Of a DNA stretch of 41,620 nucleotides, positions 8,418 through 17,237 are shown piece by piece. Under the pieces are notes generated by a model, which worked only from the letters and a program-made list of their open reading frames with translations, was not told where the DNA came from and ran no database searches. Each line of letters opens with the position of its first letter. The first letter of the stretch is position 1. Origin of the DNA: Flavobacteriales bacterium (lineage in GTDB: Bacteria; Bacteroidota; Bacteroidia; Flavobacteriales; Flavobacteriaceae). The DNA lies in contig SGZI01000003.1 in the NCBI GenBank assembly GCA_004213965.1, positions 1-41,620 of the forward strand. The letters are read 5' to 3'. Position numbers and translations under genes: made by a program.

Positions 8418-8464
8418 CGAAATTTACAGACTTTTTCTTTCAGAAATTATTAGATATTTTAATG

Positions 8465-10006
8465 TTATAGATCATTTAGCTGCTTAAACTTAAATCTGTC
8501 TAATTCAGCAGTTTCATGTTCTTGAAGCATGATATTTTCTATTTCCTTTATTATGTCAGGGTGTTGTTTTGATAAATCATTTTCTTCCTTAACATCTTCT
8601 TCTAAATTATAGAGTTCAATTCTCATATTCCCATCAAAAATATTTTTTCTAATACCTTTCCATTTCCCTATCCTTACGGCTTGTTGTCCATTATAACTTG
8701 GAAATTCCCAGTATAAAAAATCATGAGATTTTTGCTTTGAATTTATTAGAGTATTTTTAAAACTAATGCCATCTGTTTTATGAGTCATATTAACTTCCGC
8801 TACATCACATAGTGTAGGAAGAATGTCATAAAATGAGGAAATATGATCTGAACTTGAACCTGGTTTTATCTTATTTGGCCAACTAGCAATCATTGGCACT
8901 CTTATACCTGCTTCATGCAGAAACCCCTTAGTTTTTCCGTATCCATTAGAGAAAGGTTCTGAACTGCTGAAATAATCAAAATCTACTCCTCCAAGATAGG
9001 TAGGCCCATTATCACTTGAGAAAATTATTAAAGTGTTTTCATATTGATCAATTTCTTTTAATTTTTGAATTAATTCTCCTATTTGATTATCTAAATATGT
9101 GATCATTGCAGCATATGTGGCTTTAGGGTATCTATTTGGGAAATAGGCTTTATCACCTAGATATGGCGTATCATCACTTATAATTTCTCTATATTTTTTT
9201 ACATTTTCTTTAGGTGCTTGCAATGGTAAATGAGGAAGAGGAGAGGCATAAAATAAAAAGAACGAATTATTCTTATTTTCATCGATAAATGACAATGCTT
9301 TCTCATGAATTTTAGCTGGCGCATATTCATTTTGTGTAAATATGGAATAACTTAATTCTTTCATAGGATCATCTTCTGGATTAAGCTTAGTTGTAGGGCT
9401 TATTAAATCATTTTTTAGAAGGACCTTTATATTATTTTCCCAAAGATGGGAAGGGTAGAGGTTGTGGGCTTGCCTTTGACAGTTATATCCGTAAAATGAA
9501 TCAAATCCTTGAAATGATGGAACGCCAACTGTTTCAGGAGCACCTAATCCCCATTTTCCAAAAACTCCAGTTTTGTATCCAGCTTTTTGCAGTAGTTTAC
9601 CAATGGTTATTGTATTTTCTGGAATAGGTCTTTGCCCTTCAAGTCTAGGATTATTAAAGACTTTGGTATAATCCCAGACATCACCACGTTCTTTCCATTC
9701 ATCATTACCTCTTATATAGGAATGCCCCATATGTTTTCCAGTCAGTAAAGAATATCTAGCAGGCGCACATACTGGTGCTCCAGAATAGTGTTGCGTAAAC
9801 ACCATTCCTTTTGATGCTAATTGATCAATATTAGGAGTTTTTATTATTTCTTGACCATTATATCCTACTTCTCCATAACCTAGGTCATCAGCCAGAATAT
9901 AGATGATATTAGGAGGTTTTTTTTCAGATTTATTAGAACAACCTATCATTAGGATAATAGCTGCAAATAAAAAAAATAATATACTATACTTCAATTGCAT
10001 ATGCAT
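8465..10006 (-). CDS. Type I sulfatase lipoprotein (arylsulfatase family)
   Basis: The 513-residue protein has a lipobox (ILMIGC, Cys23), so it is a lipoprotein. PNIIYILADDLGYGEVGYNG carries the metal-binding Asp pair (about 40-41). CAPARYSLLTG (80-90) fits the CxPxRxxxLxTG sulfatase signature, in which Cys80 is converted to formylglycine. FSSDNGPT later supplies further calcium ligands, and the C-terminal GKWKGIRKN segment is also typical. It removes sulfate esters, probably from algal polysaccharides or small sulfated compounds. No maturation enzyme and no SusC/SusD or glycoside hydrolase lies nearby, so it is not in a polysaccharide locus. Its 5' end overlaps the metallophosphatase gene by 23 bases. 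A start at Met3 is equally possible. Confidence 0.9.
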   Translation of the reverse strand: MHMQLKYSILFFLFAAIILMIGCSNKSEKKPPNIIYILADDLGYGEVGYNGQEIIKTPNIDQLASKGMVFTQHYSGAPVCAPARYSLLTGKHMGHSYIRGNDEWKERGDVWDYTKVFNNPRLEGQRPIPENTITIGKLLQKAGYKTGVFGKWGLGAPETVGVPSFQGFDSFYGYNCQRQAHNLYPSHLWENNIKVLLKNDLISPTTKLNPEDDPMKELSYSIFTQNEYAPAKIHEKALSFIDENKNNSFFLFYASPLPHLPLQAPKENVKKYREIISDDTPYLGDKAYFPNRYPKATYAAMITYLDNQIGELIQKLKEIDQYENTLIIFSSDNGPTYLGGVDFDYFSSSEPFSNGYGKTKGFLHEAGIRVPMIASWPNKIKPGSSSDHISSFYDILPTLCDVAEVNMTHKTDGISFKNTLINSKQKSHDFLYWEFPSYNGQQAVRIGKWKGIRKNIFDGNMRIELYNLEEDVKEENDLSKQHPDIIKEIENIMLQEHETAELDRFKFKQLNDL

Positions 10007-10898
10007 TAGATGTTTTGTTTTTCATCGAATCAAAATAGAAATCAATTTTACCTAAATAAAGACCAAAACATCCTACTTGATTGATTATTACCTTTTCTCC
10101 ATTAATATTTGTAATTATCTCAGGTTTATTTAGAAAAGTATGTGTATGTCCACCGATAATTAAGTCAATGTCTTTTGTAGATTTAGCAAGCGACACATCA
10201 CATATCTTATTTGGATTGTCCTTATAATTATGACCAAGATGTGATAAGCAAATAATTAGATCACACTTTTCATGTTCTTTTAGGGTTTTTGTCATTTCTT
10301 GGGTCACTTCCACAGGGTCTAGGTATTTAGTTTCCTTATACAAGTTCTGAGTGACCAATCCCTGAAGCTCAATTCCTAGCCCAAATACTCCAATTTTAAT
10401 ATCTGATTTATTAAATATCATATATTTCTTTGCATGAGTATCCATAATGGTATTTTTAAAATCATAATTAGATGATATGAAATCAAATTTTGCATTTGGA
10501 AGTTGAGAATATAGTCCATCAATACCATTATCAAAATCATGATTCCCAATAGTTGCCGCATCATAATTAAGCATACTCATTAATTTAAACTCAATTTCTC
10601 CACCATAATAATTGAAATATGGGGTGCCTTGAAATATATCTCCAGCATCAAGTAATAGTGTGTTAGGGTTGTTAGTTCTTATGTTTTCTATAATTGTAGA
10701 CCTTCTTGCAACTCCACCCATGTTTGGAAATTTTGAATGAGTGTTATTAAAGGGTTCAATATGACTATGTACATCATTTGTGTGAAGGATTGTAATTTTC
10801 TTTTTAGTTGGATCTGAACAACTATTAAAATTTAATGTACCTCCAGATAAAATTAATGATGAATAAAGGCTGTTTTTAATAAATTCTCTTCTTTTCAT
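9984..10898 (-). CDS. Metallophosphatase (5'-nucleotidase N-terminal domain), Tat-exported
   Basis: The 304-residue protein begins MKRREFIKNSLYSSLILSGG, a twin-arginine (RREFIK) signal, so it is probably folded with metal before export. The catalytic domain shows ILHTNDVHSHIEPF (metal ligands near 42-44), LLLDAGDIFQG, TIGNHDFDNG, CLSHLGH and IGGHTHTF, the complete dinuclear metallophosphatase motif set of UshA-type 5'-nucleotidases. The substrate-binding C-terminal domain is missing here and is encoded by the gene just upstream, with which it shares TAATG (1-base overlap). The two products probably assemble into one periplasmic enzyme that releases phosphate from nucleotides or similar esters. 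Confidence 0.88.
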   Translation of the reverse strand: MKRREFIKNSLYSSLILSGGTLNFNSCSDPTKKKITILHTNDVHSHIEPFNNTHSKFPNMGGVARRSTIIENIRTNNPNTLLLDAGDIFQGTPYFNYYGGEIEFKLMSMLNYDAATIGNHDFDNGIDGLYSQLPNAKFDFISSNYDFKNTIMDTHAKKYMIFNKSDIKIGVFGLGIELQGLVTQNLYKETKYLDPVEVTQEMTKTLKEHEKCDLIICLSHLGHNYKDNPNKICDVSLAKSTKDIDLIIGGHTHTFLNKPEIITNINGEKVIINQVGCFGLYLGKIDFYFDSMKNKTSNAYAIEV

Positions 10899-11641
10899 TA
10901 GTCTTTAATAATAAATCTGTTATCTATTTTGAAACTCACTGTATCCACTGCTTTAAAATAATCAATAAGTATATTTCTTATTTTATAGTCTAGAGAAATA
11001 TTTTTCTTACTTTTTTTGAAAAAATTCATCTGATCTCCACCTTTTAGTAAGTAGTCGCTTGTAGCAACATGATAAATCCTCTCTTGATCGATTTTTTCTC
11101 CATTAATAACTGCATCCAACAAGTTATAATTTTTATCTAATACGATATTAATTCCAGATATAGGATGAGCTTTTTTATGAATAACCAGGTAATCAATTAG
11201 TTCCTTAAGATCACTTCCTTTTAATTGGCAAACAACAACGCTATTTTCAAAAGGCATAAGATTATATGCGCTTCTAAGAGTTATATCACCCTTAGACATT
11301 ATTGATCTTATTCCACCATGGTTTAATAAAACAAAATCAATGTTATTCCCTGTTCTAGTATTGTAAATAGGATTTGAGAGTTTTAGCGTTACATCCGCCA
11401 TCATATTGCCAATAGCCGTATTTAAGACTCCGTTTTTTTTATCATAGTCTACTGGTGAATAAGATAAAACATCATCCATTTGAGCATCTACATTATTTTT
11501 ATACGGGACTATGTAAGTTTCTATTTTCTTGTCACTTTCAACGGTGTTGTTAATCTCAATTCTATTAGAATGTGTTTCACAGCTTTCTATAGTAATAAAT
11601 AGAATAAATAAAATGACAACTACTCTTTTCATATTTAGCAT
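10898..11641 (-). CDS. 5'-nucleotidase C-terminal domain lipoprotein
   Basis: The 247-residue protein has a hydrophobic leader and possible lipobox (FITIESC). The body matches the 5'-nucleotidase C-terminal domain: NTAIGNMMADV, DFVLLNHGGIRS, GDITLRSAYNLMPFENSVVVCQLKGSDLKEL and a terminal YHVATSDYLLKGGDQM. In UshA this domain binds the nucleotide base and rotates onto the metal centre; here it is a separate gene placed before its catalytic half. It is the first gene of the nucleotidase-sulfatase operon. The domain split is known in Bacteroidetes, so it is not a recent frameshift. Met4 is an alternative start. Confidence 0.85.
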   Translation of the reverse strand: MLNMKRVVVILFILFITIESCETHSNRIEINNTVESDKKIETYIVPYKNNVDAQMDDVLSYSPVDYDKKNGVLNTAIGNMMADVTLKLSNPIYNTRTGNNIDFVLLNHGGIRSIMSKGDITLRSAYNLMPFENSVVVCQLKGSDLKELIDYLVIHKKAHPISGINIVLDKNYNLLDAVINGEKIDQERIYHVATSDYLLKGGDQMNFFKKSKKNISLDYKIRNILIDYFKAVDTVSFKIDNRFIIKD

Positions 11642-11644
11642 TAA

Positions 11645-11678
11645 TTTGACAATAATAATGTTTAATTAATTACATTTG
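11645..11678 (+). promoter_or_regulatory. Promoter for the DUF6913 gene (TTTG-N22-TACATTTG)
   Basis: TTTG at 11645-11648 and TACATTTG at 11671-11678 match the Bacteroidetes -33 and -7 elements with a 22-base spacer, 20 bases before the ATG at 11699. Confidence 0.65.
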
Positions 11679-11698
11679 TATAATACCAGTAATAAGAT

Positions 11699-12220
11699 AT
11701 GTTTTTAAAGTTATTTAGGAAAAGATCTAACCAAAAATATATTAACAAAATATTAAATTTTAAGAGATCAAAAATTAGTGAAAAAAAGATTAGATCTGTT
11801 GGAATTATTTTGAGTCTAGAAGAGTTTAAGGATTATGATAAAATAAAAAAAATCTTTACAGATTTTGGTATAAATGAGAATCGAATCAAATTTATAACAT
11901 ACATTTCTAATAAAGATTTTCAATTAAATCATTGGGATGATTATTTTAATCCAGAAGATTTTGGTTGGAGTGGTAATATTACCAATGTTGCTTTAAATGA
12001 ATTTATAGATTTCAAACATGATGTTCTTATAAGCTATTATCGTCTAGACAATACAGATTTAAACCTTGTAACAGCAAAATCAAAAGCAAATTTTAAAATA
12101 GGAATTTCTAATTTTGATCAGCGTTTAAATGATTTTATTATTGATATTGGAACAGAGCATATTAATGTTTTTAGGAATGAGCTAGAAAAGTATTTAAGGG
12201 GGTTAAATAAAATTTATTAA
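11699..12220 (+). CDS. DUF6913 family protein
   Basis: The 173-residue protein lacks a signal peptide or membrane segment. Its N-terminus is strongly basic (FLKLFRKRSNQKYINKIL), and later parts have alternating strands and helices (VGIILSLEEF, HDVLISYYRLDNTDLNLVTAKSKANFKIGIS). It matches my recollection of the flavobacterial DUF6913 family, usually found near dapA and bamD; here bamD follows directly and dapA is absent. The function is unknown. Basic patches would suit contact with nucleic acid or membrane, but nothing in the sequence proves this. Confidence 0.65.
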   Translation: MFLKLFRKRSNQKYINKILNFKRSKISEKKIRSVGIILSLEEFKDYDKIKKIFTDFGINENRIKFITYISNKDFQLNHWDDYFNPEDFGWSGNITNVALNEFIDFKHDVLISYYRLDNTDLNLVTAKSKANFKIGISNFDQRLNDFIIDIGTEHINVFRNELEKYLRGLNKIY

Positions 12221-12263
12221 TTCCCTTCATATATTTTTAGTTTTATAATAAGTATTTAATTCA

Positions 12264-12271
12264 TATTTTTG
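12264..12271 (+). promoter_or_regulatory. Candidate -7 box (TATTTTTG) for the bamD operon
   Basis: TATTTTTG fits TAnnTTTG, 16 bases before the bamD ATG. The -33 area is T-rich (TAGTTTTA) without a perfect TTG. Confidence 0.45.
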
Positions 12272-12287
12272 CTTTCGCTTAATTAAA

Positions 12288-13070
12288 ATGAGAAAAATTC
12301 AATTCATATTAATATTTGGTTTAATACTTTCATGTAGTGAGTATCAAAAGGCATTGAATTCTGATGTTATAGCAGATAAATTTATTCTTGGCACATCATT
12401 ATACGATGAAGGTGAATATAAGAAAGCCAACAGACTGTTTACTCAAATTGTTCCACAATACAGAGGGAAACCTCAGGCTCAGAAATTAATGTATATGCAT
12501 GCAAAGTGTTTCTATGAAACAAAGAGCTACTATACTGCAAATTATCAATGTGAAAGATTTGCTAGCACTTATCCAGATAGTGAGAAAGCTCAAGAAATAG
12601 CATTTCTTGGAGTAAAAAGCTATTATCATTTAGCTCCAATTTTTTCAAAAGATTCAAAAGAAACAATAACTGCAATTGAAAAAATTCAAGAATTCATAAA
12701 TACATTTCCTGAATCTGAGTATATACAAGAGGCTAATGAATTGGTATTTGACTTAGATTTTAGATTAGAAATGAAAGCATATGATACTGCGCTACAATAC
12801 AATACACTTACAGATTATCAAGCTTCTATAAAAGCCTTTGATAATTTTATATTAGATTTTCCAGGCTCTAAACTAAGAGAAAAAGCTATGTATTATAGAT
12901 TTGATTCATCTTATAGACTGGCTTTAAATAGTGTTTCATGGAAGATACAAGAGAGGGTAGATAAAGCCACTAGCCATTATAATAGCTTGAAAAGAAGCTA
13001 TGAGTCATCTGAATTTATTGAAGATGCTGAAATGAAATTAAATGAATTAAACGAATTAAAAACAACATAA
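12288..13070 (+). CDS. bamD: BamD, outer-membrane protein assembly lipoprotein
   Basis: The 260-residue lipoprotein has lipobox LILSC (Cys16), then TPR-like helical pairs: FILGTSLYDEGEYKKANRLFTQIVPQY, KLMYMHAKCFYETKSYYTANYQCERFASTYPDSEKAQE, and a late YQASIKAFDNFILDFPGSKLREKAMY. These are the tetratricopeptide units of BamD/YfiO, the essential lipoprotein of the BAM complex that inserts beta-barrels into the outer membrane. Length matches the family. It opens a run of genes (rpoZ, coaBC, DUF4835, recN) with tiny gaps, an order common in flavobacteria. Confidence 0.9.
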   Translation: MRKIQFILIFGLILSCSEYQKALNSDVIADKFILGTSLYDEGEYKKANRLFTQIVPQYRGKPQAQKLMYMHAKCFYETKSYYTANYQCERFASTYPDSEKAQEIAFLGVKSYYHLAPIFSKDSKETITAIEKIQEFINTFPESEYIQEANELVFDLDFRLEMKAYDTALQYNTLTDYQASIKAFDNFILDFPGSKLREKAMYYRFDSSYRLALNSVSWKIQERVDKATSHYNSLKRSYESSEFIEDAEMKLNELNELKTT

Positions 13071-13081
13071 CAACGAGAATT

Positions 13082-13411
13082 ATGGATTTAAAAAAGACTA
13101 ATGCAGCTCAAACTACAGAAACTTACAATAAAGAAGTTATTGAGGAAAAAACGGATAATATATATGAAGCAATTTCTATAATTGCTAAAAGAGCTGAGCA
13201 AATTAAAGGTGATGTTAAAAAAGAATTAATTGACAAGCTAGAAGAATTTGCTACATATAATGACAGTTTGGAAGAAATCTTTGAAAACAAAGAACAAATT
13301 GAAGTTTCTAAGTTTTATGAAAGACTCCCTAAAGCTCATGCAATTGCTATACAAGAATGGTTAGAAGATAAAATTTACCACAGAGATAGTAATGAAGAAA
13401 TAGAAGAATAA
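13082..13411 (+). CDS. rpoZ: RNA polymerase omega subunit (Bacteroidetes type)
   Basis: This is a 109-residue soluble protein. Its NIYEAISIIAKRAEQI segment corresponds to the omega/Rpb6 core (N.YEA..I.A.RA..I). The acidic C-terminal half (EFATYNDSLEEIFENKEQIEVSKFYERLPKAHAIAIQEWLEDKIY) is the extension seen in Bacteroidetes omega proteins. Omega helps fold and recruit the beta' subunit. It sits between bamD (11-base gap) and coaBC (4-base gap), its usual place in this phylum. Confidence 0.85.
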   Translation: MDLKKTNAAQTTETYNKEVIEEKTDNIYEAISIIAKRAEQIKGDVKKELIDKLEEFATYNDSLEEIFENKEQIEVSKFYERLPKAHAIAIQEWLEDKIYHRDSNEEIEE

Positions 13412-13415
13412 CTAC

Positions 13416-14624
13416 ATGTCAATTTTAAGCGGAAAAAAAATCCTACTAGGCATATCAGGTGGTATCGCCGCTTATAAATCTGCAATACTTGCAAGACTAT
13501 TTATTAAAAACGGGGCTGAAGTAAAAGTTGTAATGACACCAGATGCTAAGGAGTTTATTACCCCTCTAACACTATCTACATTATCTAAAAATCCAGTGTA
13601 TTCTAGCTTTACTTCTGATGATGAAGATGAAACATGGAATAATCATGTAGAGCTTGGAATGTGGGCTGATTTAATATTAATCTCTCCTGCTACTGCCAAC
13701 ACTTTATCAAAAATGGCATCAGGTAATTGTGACAACCTGCTTATAGCTGTTTACTTATCAGCAAAATGTCCAGTTTATTTTGCACCAGCAATGGATTTAG
13801 ATATGTATAAACATCCGTCAACTAAAGAATCTATATCTAAACTAACAGCTAATGGGAATATATTAATTCCTGCTGAAGTGGGTGAATTAGCAAGTGGTCT
13901 TATTGGTGAGGGAAGGTTGGCTGAACCAGATTCAATTTTAAATTTTATTGAGTCTGATATTCTAAACTCATTACCATTAAAGGGTAAAAAAATATTAGTT
14001 ACAGCTGGACCTACATATGAGGCAATTGATCCTGTAAGATACATATCAAATCACTCTAGTGGAAAAATGGGATATGAGATTGCCAAAAAAGGCGCTGATC
14101 TTGGAGCAGAGATATATCTAGTAAGTGGTCCTTCAAATCAAAAAATATCACATAGATCTATAAATTTAATCAATGTGATTTCTTCACAAGACATGCATGA
14201 TAAGGTGATTAAATGCTTTGAAGAGGTAGATGTGGTTATAATGGCTGCCGCAGTAGCGGATTTTAAGCCTAAAGATTTTTCAAATAAAAAGATAAAGAAA
14301 GACAATATTAAGCCAAATATTGAGTTAGAAAAAACAAAAGATATTTTATTAGAATTAGGAAAGCTTAAGAAAAATCAGTTTTTAGTTGGTTTTGCTTTGG
14401 AAAACGAAAATGAAATTAAGAATTCTTTGAAAAAATTAAAAGAAAAGAATCTTGATTTAATCATCTTAAATTCTCTAAATGATAAGGGTGCAGGTTTTGG
14501 AACAGATACAAACAAAATCACTATCATTAACAAAAATCAAGAGAAAACTAATTTTGATTTAAAAGAAAAATCTGAAGTTGCTCAGGATATTCTTAATCAT
14601 ATAATGACTGAAATAAATGTTTAG
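13416..14624 (+). CDS. coaBC: Bifunctional CoaBC: phosphopantothenoylcysteine decarboxylase/synthetase
   Basis: The 402-residue protein has two domains. The N-terminal flavin-dependent decarboxylase (CoaC, about 1-185) shows ILLGISGGIAAYKSA, the active-site His in NNHVELGMWADLILISPATANT, and GNCDNLL with APAMD. The C-terminal synthetase (CoaB, about 190-400) shows KILVTAGPTYEAIDPVRYISNHSSGKMG, VIMAAAVADF and the KTKDIL Lys. It joins cysteine to phosphopantothenate and decarboxylates the product in coenzyme A synthesis. coaE, the last step, lies about 8.5 kb downstream. The stop overlaps the DUF4835 gene by 8 bases. Confidence 0.95.
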   Translation: MSILSGKKILLGISGGIAAYKSAILARLFIKNGAEVKVVMTPDAKEFITPLTLSTLSKNPVYSSFTSDDEDETWNNHVELGMWADLILISPATANTLSKMASGNCDNLLIAVYLSAKCPVYFAPAMDLDMYKHPSTKESISKLTANGNILIPAEVGELASGLIGEGRLAEPDSILNFIESDILNSLPLKGKKILVTAGPTYEAIDPVRYISNHSSGKMGYEIAKKGADLGAEIYLVSGPSNQKISHRSINLINVISSQDMHDKVIKCFEEVDVVIMAAAVADFKPKDFSNKKIKKDNIKPNIELEKTKDILLELGKLKKNQFLVGFALENENEIKNSLKKLKEKNLDLIILNSLNDKGAGFGTDTNKITIINKNQEKTNFDLKEKSEVAQDILNHIMTEINV

Positions 14625-15504
14625 ATTAATTTTATTTGTTGCTTTTTTTACAACATCTCTTTCAATTTCACAAGAGCTAGCTTGTACAGTTACAGTAGAT
14701 GCTAGACAGACTGGTAATGAAAATCTTCAGATTTTTAATTCACTTCAAAACCAATTAACAGAGTTTATAAACAACTCTAAATGGACGAATAGAAAAATTA
14801 GAAATAATGAGAGAATTGAATGTAATATGTTTATTAATATTTCAAGTTATGATAATGATGTTTTTCAAGGAACTCTACAGATACAATCATCTAGGCCTAT
14901 CTATAACTCGTCATATAATTCTCCAGCTTACAATTTTAATGACAAGAATTTCACATTTAGATATCAGGAGTTTCAAAACATAAGGTTTAATCCTGAAATT
15001 TTTGAATCAAACCTTGTTTCAGTAATTGCTTTCCATGTATACATGGTTTTAGGAATAGATGCAGATACTTTTGAGCCAAATAGTGGAGATTTATTTTATA
15101 ACCAAGCACAAAAAATTCTAGATTTTTCTCAACAAAATGGTTATAAAGGCTGGGCTCCTAATGACGGACTTCAATCACGATACTATTTAATTGATAATAT
15201 TCTCTCTCCTACATATAAGGAGTATAGAACAGTGTTATACGACTATCATTATAAGGGGTTAGATTTTATGTCTACAGATATAAAACAAGCTAAAAATAAA
15301 ATTGCTAAATCTCTTATGCTATTGGATCAAATGAATAAGAGAAGACCTAATTCATTTATTCTAAGAGTGTTCTTTGATACCAAATCAAATGAAATACAAG
15401 ATGTTTTTAGTGGAGGTCCAAGCATACCAGTAACTAATTTAATATCTACACTATCTAAAATTGCTCCAAATCATTCTGATAAATGGAGAAAAATTAGTTT
15501 TTAA
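14617..15504 (+). CDS. DUF4835 family exported protein
   Basis: The 295-residue protein has a signal peptide (MFRLILFVAFFTTSLSISQ). The sequence is typical of DUF4835: CTVTVDARQTGNENLQIFNSLQNQLTEFINNSKWT, YNFNDKNFTFRYQEFQ, VSVIAFHVYMVLGIDADTFEPNSGD. The family is confined to Bacteroidetes, is predicted periplasmic, and has no assigned role. It is constantly placed between coaBC and recN and overlaps coaBC by 8 bases, so it is translationally coupled. The late segment KSLMLLDQMNKRRPNSFILRVFFDTKSNEI resembles a substrate-binding helical end but shows no catalytic motif. Confidence 0.8.
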   Translation: MFRLILFVAFFTTSLSISQELACTVTVDARQTGNENLQIFNSLQNQLTEFINNSKWTNRKIRNNERIECNMFINISSYDNDVFQGTLQIQSSRPIYNSSYNSPAYNFNDKNFTFRYQEFQNIRFNPEIFESNLVSVIAFHVYMVLGIDADTFEPNSGDLFYNQAQKILDFSQQNGYKGWAPNDGLQSRYYLIDNILSPTYKEYRTVLYDYHYKGLDFMSTDIKQAKNKIAKSLMLLDQMNKRRPNSFILRVFFDTKSNEIQDVFSGGPSIPVTNLISTLSKIAPNHSDKWRKISF

Positions 15505-15544
15505 AAAAAAACACTAGTACTTTTAATAGTCTAATTTAAATCAA

Positions 15545-17197
15545 TTGTTAAAGACATTATCAATAAAGAATTATGCTTTAATTGATGGCCTTTCAGTAAG
15601 TTTTAATAATGGTTTGTCAATCATTACTGGAGAAACTGGTGCAGGTAAATCTATTTTAGTTGGTGGGCTCTCCCTTATTCTAGGAAAAAGAGCTGATATA
15701 TCAGTAGTAAAAGATGTTTCAAAGAAATGTATAATTGAGGGGGTTTTTGATGTAGGAAACTATAATTTGAAATCAATTTTTAAAGAGAATCAAATTGATT
15801 ATGAGACTGAAACAATTATTAGAAGAGAAATTTTAACATCAGGAAAATCACGAGCCTTTATAAATGATTCCCCGGTGAATCTAAATCAATTATCAACAAT
15901 CAGTAGTTTTATAATTGATATACACTCTCAGCATCAAACCTTAGAATTAACACAAAACAATTTTCAATTTGAGGTAATTGATTCAATTTCAAATAATCTA
16001 TCAATTATTGAAGAATATAAAAGTACACTAGACTTATACAATACTAAATTAAAAGAACTAGAGGAATTAACTCAAAATAAAGATCAATTAATTAAAACCC
16101 TTGATTATAATCTATTTTTAGCCAACGAAATTGAATCATCTAGCATTTTAAATGAAAGCTTGGAAAAATTAGAAGAAGAACAGAAAAATTTAGCAAATTT
16201 TAATTTTATAAAAGAAGAATTAGTTCAAAGTAATCAACTGATATTAGATGAAAAATATGGATTGATTGCTACAATGAATAACTTAAAAAACTCACTTAAA
16301 CGTTTGAGTGAAAGCTCTGATTCATTTAGTAATATTTACGAAAGATTTTCATCAGTTTTTATAGAATTAGATGATATTGCAGGTGAGATTGAAAATAGTT
16401 CAGATAGTTTAGAAGAAAACCCAGTGAAATTAGAAGAAATTAATGGTAAGTTAAGCAGTATTCATAATCTATTTAGAAAGCATTCTGTTTCAACAATTGC
16501 CGAGCTTGAAGAGATTTATAAAAAGCTTAGTGATAGCATTTCAATTTCTGAAAATATAGATCAAAAAATAGAACAAACTAGTTCTGAATGTGAGCAGTTA
16601 AGAAGTCAATTAGATGATAAGGCTAATCTTATTCATAAAAACAGAAAGGCTAGTATACCAAATTTTATTTCTAAGATTGAAGAAATAATTCATGATTTAG
16701 GTATGAAAAATGCAAAATTCAAAATCGATATTAATAAACAGGACACTTTTTACTTAAATGGAAAAGATGATATAGCATTTTTATTTACTGCCAATAAAGG
16801 ATCTGATTTTAAACTTTTAAAGAAATCTGCTTCTGGCGGTGAGCTTTCAAGAATCATGCTTGCAATAAAATCAATTTTAGCAAACTATCGTCAATTACCT
16901 ACTCTTATGTTTGATGAAATAGACACGGGTGTTTCTGGCGAAATATCACAAAAAATTGGAGATATAATGAAGCAGATGAGTAGGAAAATGCAAATATTCA
17001 CCATTACTCATTTACCACAAATAGCAGCAAAAGGCGAGTCTCATTATAAAGTATTAAAGACTCAAGAAAATCAAAAAACCATAACAAATATGGTTAAACT
17101 AACCAGTGAAGAGCGAATAGTTGAAATAGCTACGATGCTTGAAGGAGACAAGATTTCTGCCTCAGCTGTAGCCCATGCAAAGCAGCTATTGAATTAG
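15545..17197 (+). CDS. recN: RecN, SMC-like DNA repair ATPase
   Basis: The 550-residue protein has the full RecN layout. The N-terminal head has Walker A GETGAGKS (29-36) and FIIDIHSQHQTLEL. A long coiled coil covers about 150-370, rich in Glu, Lys and Leu. The C-terminal head has the signature SASGGELSRIMLA and Walker B LMFDEIDTGVSGE, followed by FTITHLPQIAA. RecN holds broken DNA ends during double-strand break repair. The start codon is TTG (15545-15547): MLKTLSIKNYALID is the expected RecN N-terminus and no ATG lies in frame near it. It follows DUF4835 after 40 bases. Confidence 0.93.
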   Translation: MLKTLSIKNYALIDGLSVSFNNGLSIITGETGAGKSILVGGLSLILGKRADISVVKDVSKKCIIEGVFDVGNYNLKSIFKENQIDYETETIIRREILTSGKSRAFINDSPVNLNQLSTISSFIIDIHSQHQTLELTQNNFQFEVIDSISNNLSIIEEYKSTLDLYNTKLKELEELTQNKDQLIKTLDYNLFLANEIESSSILNESLEKLEEEQKNLANFNFIKEELVQSNQLILDEKYGLIATMNNLKNSLKRLSESSDSFSNIYERFSSVFIELDDIAGEIENSSDSLEENPVKLEEINGKLSSIHNLFRKHSVSTIAELEEIYKKLSDSISISENIDQKIEQTSSECEQLRSQLDDKANLIHKNRKASIPNFISKIEEIIHDLGMKNAKFKIDINKQDTFYLNGKDDIAFLFTANKGSDFKLLKKSASGGELSRIMLAIKSILANYRQLPTLMFDEIDTGVSGEISQKIGDIMKQMSRKMQIFTITHLPQIAAKGESHYKVLKTQENQKTITNMVKLTSEERIVEIATMLEGDKISASAVAHAKQLLN

Positions 17198-17237
17198 TAA
17201 TTAAAATTGTTTAACTTTCAGAAAGATATATTAAGTC

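Noticed and set aside
13775-14044. 89-residue ORF antisense to coaBC
   Set aside because: It overlaps a complete, conserved coaBC frame and has no domain.
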